A program made the translations under genes and the position numbers. DNA of 64,000 nucleotides from Halosimplex pelagicum (GTDB lineage Archaea > Halobacteriota > Halobacteria > Halobacteriales > Haloarculaceae). Every line of letters begins with the position of its first letter. The first letter of the stretch is position 1. The DNA lies in assembly GCF_013415905.1 (NCBI RefSeq), contig NZ_CP058909.1:2480001-2544000 (forward strand), written 5' to 3'. The notes under the pieces are model-generated. The model had not been told where the DNA came from, did no database searches, and was given only the letters and a program-made list of their open reading frames with translations. Of this stretch, positions 24,727 through 33,700 are shown in pieces.

Positions 24727-24930
24727 ACTTACGAGATTCAGGAAGAGTGTTCCGAGGAGCTCGAAGAAGAAATCGAAAGGACTCACAGCGATCTCGCGAC
24801 AGAACACGGGAGAGACAACGTGTTCGTGACTGCAGCTGGGGGAGAGGTAGTTTCGATCGTAGGAAGCGGCGTTGGAACGATCGACCCGCTACAGGTCGCA
24901 GTAGGCAGCGACAGTAACCAAGCTGAGTAA
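24724..24930 (+). CDS. Small acidic hypothetical protein (68 aa)
   Basis: A 68-residue chain with a helical acidic N-terminal half (ECSEELEEEIERTHSDLATEH) and a beta-like C-terminal half (DNVFVTAAGGEVVSIVGSGVG). No motif recognised. It is 11 bp upstream of the Mom/GNAT-like gene and is likely cotranscribed with it. Confidence 0.5.
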   Translation: MTYEIQEECSEELEEEIERTHSDLATEHGRDNVFVTAAGGEVVSIVGSGVGTIDPLQVAVGSDSNQAE

Positions 24931-24941
24931 AGCCCTACACG

Positions 24942-25748
24942 ATGTCTGTTCAAGAAACGACTCAGACCCAGAGTAGGGGGTCGCAAGGGACGTTCCAGTA
25001 CAGTTCAGCGCCAGCCAGCGAATGCACGTGCCCGATCCACCAAACCAAAGCACGGCCATTCACCGCGCCACTGGGCTATCGCTTTGCCGGCGACGTCGAA
25101 GCGCGTCCAATTCCCGACTCAACAGCCCGGTCCATCTACGACGCCCACCACTCGTACATGACCGGGGAGGAGATGCACAATTCCAACATCGAGCATCACG
25201 GAATCTTCTATCGTGGAAATCTGGTCGGTGCTGTGACGTATCGTGCGCCGCTCGGCCGCCGCCGGCTGGACTGGAATGAAGCAGGAGACCTCGTTCCGCG
25301 TCCAGCAGGAGAACTCAAGCTCGATGACCTTCCCTCCCCAATGAGTGGGCGGGCAAAACAGTTCATGGACCCGCCGACTGAAGACGAGATCGTGGAAAGC
25401 GAGGTCTTCGGGGGAACGGAAATCATCGAACTCAATCGAATCTGTATCGGTGTCGATATGCCGAATCTCGCGTCGTGTGGGCTAGCGCAGAGCCAAGACC
25501 GATTCCTTGAGAGCTCCAGTTGCCCATCCGACACCGAGTACTTCCTGACGCTCGTGCGGGCCGATTTCGATGCTTCGATGATCAAAGCACTCGCTGACCG
25601 GGGCTGGACGTTACGGAGTATTTCTGAGCCGACTGAAGCCGGCAACCGGGAGCACAAAACCATCCACGATGAGTACAAGTGGGTCTGGATCTGCCCGGTG
25701 GACATCGTTGAAGACCAGCAGAAGACGCTCACAGACTGGGAGAACTAA
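24942..25748 (+). CDS. GNAT-like protein, possibly Mom-type DNA modification
   Basis: 268 residues. The N-terminus has CTCP with a following H, a possible small zinc site. The middle contains 'IYDAHHSYM', 'FYRGNLVGAVTYRAPLG', then 'ELNRICIGVDMPNLASCGLAQSQDRFL' and 'TLVRADFDASMIKALADRGW'. That sequence of pieces (an H-H pair, a G-x-x-V-G strand, E-L-x-R-x-x-V, then S-Y/R-A-D and GW) parallels the GNAT-derived Mom-like proteins of phage Mu type, which modify adenine in DNA. This is a fold-level resemblance read by eye. It belongs to the run of genes after the methyltransferase at 23262. Confidence 0.45.
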   Translation: MSVQETTQTQSRGSQGTFQYSSAPASECTCPIHQTKARPFTAPLGYRFAGDVEARPIPDSTARSIYDAHHSYMTGEEMHNSNIEHHGIFYRGNLVGAVTYRAPLGRRRLDWNEAGDLVPRPAGELKLDDLPSPMSGRAKQFMDPPTEDEIVESEVFGGTEIIELNRICIGVDMPNLASCGLAQSQDRFLESSSCPSDTEYFLTLVRADFDASMIKALADRGWTLRSISEPTEAGNREHKTIHDEYKWVWICPVDIVEDQQKTLTDWEN

Positions 25749-25760
25749 GAGGCAACATCA

Positions 25761-26072
25761 ATGTCAGACTACGACCTTCGAGACTCGTTAGACCGCACAG
25801 GATTCGATTACACCGTCGGCGAGGAGCCCATCGAGAACCTCGGCTGGAAGATCAAGAAGGCAACCGGCAACGAAGTCGTTATCGAGCATCCGACTGGGGC
25901 AACAGTCCACCTCAGACAACGGAAGCCGGAGGGTGGAGACCTCCCCTTCCGAACCGTTCGAGTCACCGATAGCGCGGAGGAACACCAGTTGGCGGAAGGA
26001 GACTGGATCGACCGGGTACTCACCCCCGCGCTTGCCTACATGAGGGGCTACTCGGAGAGGGACGAGGCGTAG
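25761..26072 (+). CDS. Hypothetical protein (103 aa)
   Basis: 103 residues with alternating strands ('ENLGWKIKKATGNEVVIEHPTGATVHLRQR') ending in a helix (DWIDRVLTPALAYMRGY). No family recognised. It follows the Mom-like gene by 12 bp, and the palindrome copy 2 begins 14 bp after its stop. Confidence 0.6.
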   Translation: MSDYDLRDSLDRTGFDYTVGEEPIENLGWKIKKATGNEVVIEHPTGATVHLRQRKPEGGDLPFRTVRVTDSAEEHQLAEGDWIDRVLTPALAYMRGYSERDEA

Positions 26073-26085
26073 TCGGAGTCCGAAA

Positions 26086-26131
26086 CCTTACCAAGCGATT
26101 CCAACGACACCGTGGCAACGACTTGGTAAGG
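26086..26131. repeat. 46-bp dispersed palindrome, copy 2
   Basis: Arms CCTTACCAAG (26086-26095) and CTTGGTAAGG (26122-26131) enclose 26 bp, as in copy 1. The interior reads GATTCCAACG...GTGGCAACG, again weakly palindromic. It lies between a hypothetical gene and the A24 peptidase gene; the upstream GTG that would extend the peptidase frame falls inside the right arm, which argues against that start. Confidence 0.85.
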
Positions 26132-26221
26132 GTGAAGGCGGAAGCCGATGCCAGAATCGTCTACGAGAATTATACCCAAAATCCCTTTGAGGGGAGGATT
26201 AGTACGGAAAACAAAGAACAA

Positions 26222-27244
26222 ATGATTGAATCTGGACCTCACCTCCTTCGTTTGCTGGCTCTTCCAGCGTTCGGTTGGGCAGCTTGGAGTGACCACCACA
26301 CACGCCGAGTGGACCCTCGGCTCTGGCCGATACTGCTCATAATCGGAATCGTCGCGTCTATCTGGCAGATCGCTCAACTAGCACCACTACACACCGTCGA
26401 CGAATTGGAGGTCCTTACGCGGATCGTGATGGTGCCACCAACGATAGGTATCGCGGCAGCAGCCATCTACAGCCTCGGACATCTCGGAGGAGCTGATGTG
26501 AAGGCAGTATTCGCGCTTAGTCTACTCTTCCCCGCGACTGTCGAGTATCCACTTCCGTTCGTAGAATTGACGCTTCCATTGTTCGCAAACCCATACCAGA
26601 TTACCGCCATCAGCATCATCATGAACGGGATGGTTATTGCAGTCTTCTATCCGATCGCGATGTGGTATAGAAACCTCAAGCGCGGAGAATTCGACTTCTC
26701 CATGATAGCGACAGTGGCGTTTTCACCACACGAATTAGAAGCGACTACCGGCCAATTGAAGATCAACTCAGACGAGGGACCATATTTCGTTGACCTGGAT
26801 ACGCTCCGTATGTATCTCCGATGGCGGGGGACCAATATCCAGACATTGAAAGAACAGGCATCCGAGCTTCGCAACCCTCGTTCGATCACAGAAACCTACG
26901 AGGTGGACGACGGTGCGATTCGGTCGAAGTGGAACGCGGGACACATCATGGCATCAAGCCATTTCGACGCCGGCGAGAAAGCAGAAATCGCCGAGCCGGA
27001 ACCGGATATCGATTCGACTACCGAAACCGACCCGTGGGGAGCCAACAAATTTTTCGAGTCTATCGACCACGACGGATACGGAACCACTCCAGAAGGCCTT
27101 CAACGCGGCCTCGACCATATCGTGGAGAACAGTACAGTTCGAGTGCTTCCAGCGTTCCCGTTGGTCGTCCCTCTTTTCGGCGGCATCATCCTCTCCCTCA
27201 CGGTCGGCGACCTCGCCGCCGCGTGGATTTACGGTGTGTTGTAA
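26222..27244 (+). CDS. A24-family prepilin/preflagellin peptidase
   Basis: 340 residues with the ATG at 26222. The two catalytic aspartates of the family are D24 in 'AAWSDHHTRRVDPRLWP' and D92 in 'GGADVKAVFALSLLFP' (the GxGD site, here GGAD). Several hydrophobic segments (residues ~8-50, 68-110, 125-150 and near the C-terminus) place it in the membrane. The enzyme removes the class III signal peptide of type IV pilins and archaellins. The long soluble stretch between residues ~160 and 300 is not usual for the family. No pilin gene is obvious beside it; the giant membrane protein on the other strand is the neighbour of interest. Confidence 0.75.
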   Translation: MIESGPHLLRLLALPAFGWAAWSDHHTRRVDPRLWPILLIIGIVASIWQIAQLAPLHTVDELEVLTRIVMVPPTIGIAAAAIYSLGHLGGADVKAVFALSLLFPATVEYPLPFVELTLPLFANPYQITAISIIMNGMVIAVFYPIAMWYRNLKRGEFDFSMIATVAFSPHELEATTGQLKINSDEGPYFVDLDTLRMYLRWRGTNIQTLKEQASELRNPRSITETYEVDDGAIRSKWNAGHIMASSHFDAGEKAEIAEPEPDIDSTTETDPWGANKFFESIDHDGYGTTPEGLQRGLDHIVENSTVRVLPAFPLVVPLFGGIILSLTVGDLAAAWIYGVL

Positions 27245-27258
27245 CCCGACAACCAGGG

Positions 27259-27696
27259 TTAAAACCCAGACGACGTCAGGACCGGGATGAACGAAAGCGC
27301 CATGAAGAAACCCCCTACTCCGTAGAAGGCGTATTCAGCGTATCGGAAGCGTGGTTCGAGAACGTACTCTCGGTAGATACGCTCCCGTAACGAAGCATCC
27401 GCCAGTTGACCACCATCGCCGGCGACAGCTTTAGCCCCATCTGAGTCCAGCGAACGGCGGTCCAAAGCATCTATTCGGACCAGCGTAGCCGAAGCGCCGA
27501 GTACTAACCCAAGAATTCCGATCACCCGCGAGCCGACGAAGAAGTTGCCAGCTGAGAAGGCGTAGAAAGCCACGGGCATCCCGGAGAGCATCAGAAGTGT
27601 GTAAGCGCCCCCGACGAACGCTGCCGAAGTCTTCGCGACGACTCCTCGGATACTACGAGTGATTTTCAGTAGCCCTTTGAATGCATTCTCCCGCAT
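27259..27696 (-). CDS. Small membrane protein downstream of the giant CARDB gene
   Basis: 145 residues with two strong hydrophobic segments in the first half and a third near the C-terminus (YAFYGVGGFFMALSFIPVLTS). The last segment contains SFIPVL, as does one of the membrane units of the giant protein. It lies 84 bp after the giant gene on the same strand and is likely in the same transcript. Function unknown; a membrane partner is the natural guess. Confidence 0.55.
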   Translation of the reverse strand: MRENAFKGLLKITRSIRGVVAKTSAAFVGGAYTLLMLSGMPVAFYAFSAGNFFVGSRVIGILGLVLGASATLVRIDALDRRSLDSDGAKAVAGDGGQLADASLRERIYREYVLEPRFRYAEYAFYGVGGFFMALSFIPVLTSSGF

Positions 27697-27780
27697 ACAA
27701 TTGATTGGTCCCTGTACCCACTAAAACATTAGCAGTCGTGCATCAAACCGAAACAGTCCAGAGAGCCTCGGACCCAGCAG

Positions 27781-30700
27781 CTACTGTTCTTTCTCCTCAA
27801 CTACGAACGTGTCCTCCCCAACTGTTCCTTCCTCGGCGTATGTCGCAGACGCATTGGCTGTCGCAGTGTACGTCCCTTTATCGATTTTCGCTCCCGGTTC
27901 GCACGTCATCTCTGTCCGCCAACACTCAGCCGCAATCAGCTGGTCGTAATCGATCGTAACGCTCTCACCGGGACCAAGACTCTGGACACCGAACTCTTCG
28001 CGAACGACCTGCTTGTCATCATCGTTGAACATACGGACCTCCACTGTCGTCGAGTCCGACGTGATCTCCCCGTCGTTGACGATGGTGATGGTCACGTTAG
28101 TCTGTTCGCCGATGTTCGTGTCCTCAACAGACAAGCTCGTGCGGAGATCAGGCGAAACAACATCGATTTGGCCCTGCCCCTCATTGCCGATGGGGAATTC
28201 AGGTTCGTTAACCTCTACGTGAGCAGTATTTGTCCCAGACGTATTGAGAACCGCGCTGAGTTCCTTCCGGTCGGAATCGCCGGGGTCGAGCTCAGAGACG
28301 TTGACCTGAGTCTGGTAGACTGTATCGCCATGTCGGTTCTCAATCCAAACATCCGCCGTGGTGCTCTCAGAGACGGCATTCCCGTTATTCGTGATCTGAA
28401 CCACGAACGGCGTTTCAGTACCCACGTCGCTACTGCCGTACGTGAAGTAGAGGCGTCCATTCAGGTTTCCGTGAACGACATCAATCTCTCCGGTGGTATC
28501 AGTAGTTCCTTGCGGGTACTCGCTGTAGTCAACATCTATCTCGCCCTCATACGTACCGGGACGCTCGAACTGATGCGTGACGGTCGTTTCGTACGACTCA
28601 CCAGATTGAAGCGCCGGAACGCTCACCGTATATTGCTCAAGGATATTTCCAAAGCTATCACGGATGTTCACAGTACCGGACGTCGCGTAGCTCTCTCCAG
28701 GTCCTTCATTCACAACTGTCACCTGGAAGTTGCCCTCTTCGTCTTCGACGACATCGGCGATGGAGATGGAAGACGTGAGGTTCCCCCACGAAACCACGAA
28801 AGTTTGCTGGTCGGTGGTTCCGTCCGGTCGTTCTGGGTCACTCACATCCAGGTTGGCCGTATGTTCACCACTTTCGTCAGTCTGGAAGCTAACATCGTGG
28901 GTGTACGTACCCCCACCGGAGATAGCAGGCACATCGATCTGCTGCTGTTTGACGACATCCCCGGACGGGCCAGTGATGTTCACCGTCGCAGTGGTGGGAT
29001 CACTCGATACCGTCCCTTCATTCGGCACCTCAACCGTGATTTCGTGTTGGTTCGACCGTTCTTCATCGGAGACCGCCAGATTGCCCTTCAGGTCCCAATA
29101 TCCGACGGCAAACTGGTCTTGATCTTGGGTCCCGGATTCGTCTGAGTCCACGTTGAAGAAGACATCGTAACTTCCGGGGTCAATTTGGATGTTCTGGAAC
29201 GGGTTGTTGGTCTGAGATTCGCCACTCTCCAGCCCCCGGACATCTATCGTCTCTTCGGCGACCATCGAACCGGACTGTTCGATTCTCACAGTGGCCGTCG
29301 TGGAATCGCTTGTCGACACTCCATTATTCTCGATGCTCGTCGTGATATCGGGCGAGCTGCCTTCCTCAACGTTATTCGCCGTGACATCAACCGACAGCGA
29401 GGAAGGAGACACCTCGACGGTATCACTACCAGTGAGCCACCCCGAGTCCTTCTTCTCAACCTGAACGGTCCCGGTATACTCGCCGACCTCATCGAGCTGG
29501 GAAGACGACAGTCGGAGTGTAGTAGTCTCACCAGTTCCCAACGGTTCGACAGTCGTTTCCCACTGATCCACGACCGTCCCGTTTTCGTACTCGAATTCGA
29601 CAGTAACCATCCGCTGTTGACTCTCCTTAGTTCCGATGTTAGAGATGTCAGCAAGCAGGACACCATCCTCGCTTTGTCCGATCGGGTCCTGTTCAGCGTT
29701 CACCTCCATCGTAAGCTGCGGTTCAACGGCCTCGATGTGGCCTGTCTCACTCACCGTATACTGGTCAGACGTTAGCTCGGCTTCGATATCATGAACGCCC
29801 GATTGTTCAAGCGTCTCGCTCAGCTCAAACGTCACCTCTTCACCAGAAGCGAGGCTCGGGACATCGCGAGTATAGTGCCCGATCGATTCGTCCACTGGGT
29901 TGTAGAACGTAGTCTCGACAGTATTTGCTTCGGTCGTCGATTCACCGATGTTTCGAACGGTGACCGTTACTTCACCATTTTCGCCCACATCGACTTTGGA
30001 CTGGTTTTCATCAACAGAGACGACTAAGGGCTCACCGACCTCAATCTCGGCCGAATCTTCGGTCTGGAAGCCTCCAACGGTAATCTCACTTGTGATGTCG
30101 TGGATACCGTAGTCGTCGAGAGACGTACCCACGCGGAACGTCTCCTGTTGTCCGGGGTCCAGCGTGGAGATGTTTTCAGTGAACTCTCCAACGGTAGACC
30201 CACCCGGTGCAACGAACGTGGTATTGACTTCATTAGGGTCGGTCTGTTCGTTACCGATGTTCTCGACAGTAACCTTCACCTCGCCAGTGTCGCCTAGGAT
30301 GATATTCGATTCGACCGGTTCCACGTTGATGAGATAGGTGTCGATAGCTTCGACCTGATCTGAGTCGACGATAGTGGAACCCTCCACCTGCGTTTCCGCG
30401 ATAATCTCGTGGTCGCCGGGGTTCTGGAGTGTCGCGTTGAATTGGAAAACGTGCTCTTCACCAGGGTCCAGCTGCGCGACCGACTCGTTGTACTCCACAA
30501 GCGTGTTTCCGTTCGGGTCAACGTATTGGGTGATGACTTCGTTGGGTTCTCGCGGCTCGGTCCCCGCGTTCGTAATCGACACTTCAACCTGAGCCTCATC
30601 ACCGATCGGGACCTGCGACCGGTTAGCGGTCACGTCAATGATGTACGGTTCGACAACCTCAATACTACTAGAGTCGCGAACCGTTCCAGAGATATCGGAA

Positions 30701-33700
30701 GTCGCCGTCGATTCGACATCGTGCGTGCCGATACTGGATAGCTTCGTCGTATGCGTGAGGTTAACCGTTTCACCGGGGGCCAGTGGGCCGACCTCGTCAT
30801 CGATCGTCGCAACCGTTTGCCCGTCCGGGTCTGTGAACTCGGTCTGGACGGGGATGGTTCCGCTCTCGTCGGACCCAGCATTGGAGACGGTCACTTGGAC
30901 GGTCCCGTTTTCGCCAGACGGCACGTTATCCCGCTCGCGGTTAACCTGGATGTTGATCTCAGACTGGAACACCTCTATCTCATTCGTTCTATCAACGTTG
31001 TTCGCAGGCAGATCAGCATCAGTAACGTCGATCTCCGCCTCGTAGACACCTTGGTCGGGGAACTCAACGGTCACGTTCTCCTCGTGAGATTCGCCCGGAG
31101 CGAGAGTCGGCACATTGACCGAAGTAGTGTAAACACGGTTCCGGCCCGACTCAATATCATATACGCGAACCTCAGCTGTGGTAGCTTCGCTGCTGTTAGA
31201 GCCGACATTCGTTACTTGCGTTTGGACAGTTGACTGGTCACCACTAACCGAAGTCTGTGTGGCGTTGATTTGACTGCTCAGATCAGGCCAAGAGTGGTTG
31301 AACCGAACCGAGTCAGAATCATGTCTTCCAACCTGCAGTTCGGCGGTAGCAGTATGGGTTCCGCCATTATTCAATTCGAGGACAGTAGTTCTCGTCTGTT
31401 CCTCGTGGCCGTTGAGTGGTGGAAAAGTGATCGTTCCGGTTGATACTGTATCGTCGCTGCTGTTGCGAGCGGTAACAACGACATCCTTGTAGGTCCCCGT
31501 ATTGCTATCTGCTAAGTTCTCAAGGGAAACGTCAAACCTCACTTCGTTACTCCCCTCAACAGGATCAGCAGCCACGCTGAGGTTGAACGAGTACACCTCA
31601 AACGAGGACGTATCAAACGCACCAGTAGTACTGAGAGTCGGGTCAACGTCCATCTCGACATCGTATTTGCCGGGGCTTTCAAGCGTAGCCCTGAACGGGG
31701 TGTCGACCGTGCGGGTTTCCCCAGAGTCCAGTTCAGGAACTTCGTACGTATTGTTTCTGATCTCCGTCCCATTCGGTGCTATAAGCGAAATGTGCATCTG
31801 AGATGCACGAGATTCGCGGTCTCCGTTGTTGGTGACACTTGCCGTGACGTCGGTCTGTTCCGTCTGGAAGAGGTCCGATGAACTCACCGACCCGGTGAAG
31901 CTCGGGCCGACAGAGAGGATCTCTTCGGAGTCGTTATTTCCGTATGGGTAGAGGCTGTCATCGACATGTACTCCGACAGTATGCGTCCCACCGGATTGAG
32001 GCGTCATCTGAATTGTTTGGTTGTAGTATTCGCCTTCATCAAGAGACGGAACAGTTAGGACTCGTTCTTCGGTGACCGTACCGTCCGGGTTGGTTAATTG
32101 GACAGTTGCATTCGTCTGTTCATCGAAACGGTCGTTACCTTTGTTCTGGACTGAAACCGTGAACTCTGTCGGGGTGTCGACGCGAGTCCTGTCCTCAACC
32201 CCGACGACGGTGGCGTGTAGGTCTGGTGCGATGAACTGCAAGGAATCCTGTTCAATCGACCCTCTAGGGAACAAGAACTCATCCACGTTTATTTCCGCAG
32301 TGTAGTTCCCCGGCGAGCGGAACGTGTGGTTCAACGAGTTCGTTTGCTCTTCACCCGCAGTGAGATTAGCAACGGAGACCGTCCAGCTCCGAATCCGCTC
32401 GCCACCATTGTCCTCGTCATAGATAGTGACGTTCGCCGTGGTTGGGTCACTATAGATCGTCCCGTTGTTGACGACTCGTGTCTGAATGTCGGTCGCATTA
32501 TTGTTCACGGCCGTCGCGTCGATGTGGCCGTACATATTGGCGTAGACCACATTGATGTACGTCTCATCGATGTTGGGCACGGTCGTCCGTTCATCAAGTT
32601 CGTCGTAGGGGTCAACGTACCCAATCATCTTCACCCGATCAACAGGCGGGGTCCCCCGGAGATCGTCGAAGCGATTGGTTTCATCCGTGAATTCACCACC
32701 AGCCATCGGCGGCAAAGTGGTTTCGCTGTCGGCGCTGGAGGCATCTCCCCACGGGTCAGTGCCGTTCAGAACAAGGTGGACGTCGAACTCTGACCCGGTG
32801 TGGACTTCGCCAACGTTGTAGACAGTGTACTTCATCGTGATGCCGCGCCGGAGGATGAGGGGTTTTTCCTCGCCGACACCATCAACCGCGATGTCCAGTT
32901 GGGGATCAGAGACGGGCTCGAACCCGACACAGAGTTCGTTGATCTGCCCACCATCAGATTCGACCTCAACCCGAATGTCGTCATTCGTACCGACGATGTA
33001 CGAAGCAGAATGCTGAGTCGTCTCGTCGAGGACTTTCTCGCCGCCCGAGTACATTCGTATTTGGAAGTTCTTATCAGAGGTGATGGGTCGTATCGTTACA
33101 GACCGATCTCCCATCCCCACCTCCTGAAACTCCTGTGAAATCGTGCCATCAAGCTCAATCCCGTACGGTTCAGTTACCGGCGATTGGCTACCCTCAACTG
33201 TTTCCCACCCGCCCATCGACGCCTCAAACGAAGTACAGTCTGAGGAGAATCCAGGTGGACCATCACCAATATATCCGTCACCGGGAACTCCTGTAGCAAC
33301 CCACGCCGCACCCGTAAGGACGAACGGCAGGATGAACGCCGCCAGGATGACGAGTACTCCACCCCGGATCGATTGCTTCCCGAAGCTGGTCTGGATGTAG
33401 TTGGAGTGATTGAAGACCGTATAGACGAGCAAACCAGTCACGATAGCAGCAACGCCAAGATAGACCAGCGTGAGCGTTTGGAAATCAAAGATGTTGCGGA
33501 AGACAACACCAAGCGGGTCGCTCGACGCAGAAAGATCCTGGATGAACGGATGGTAGTCCGGTCCCTGGAACAGTTCTTCGTATGGAAGTGAGATGCGCGG
33601 TGCGACCCATGTCATCGACTCGTCTGGGGTGTAGAACCCCGTAGCTACCCAACCGACCGCGTACAGCACGGGGATGAACGAAAGGGAAGCAAGGAGACCG

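Noticed and set aside
26123..26221. GTG start 33 codons upstream of the A24 peptidase
   Set aside because: It lies inside the palindrome arm and would add a polar tail before the first membrane helix.
28168..29145. Plus-strand frame of 325 codons
   Set aside because: It is antisense to the CARDB repeats of the giant gene; similar shadow frames recur along the repeats.
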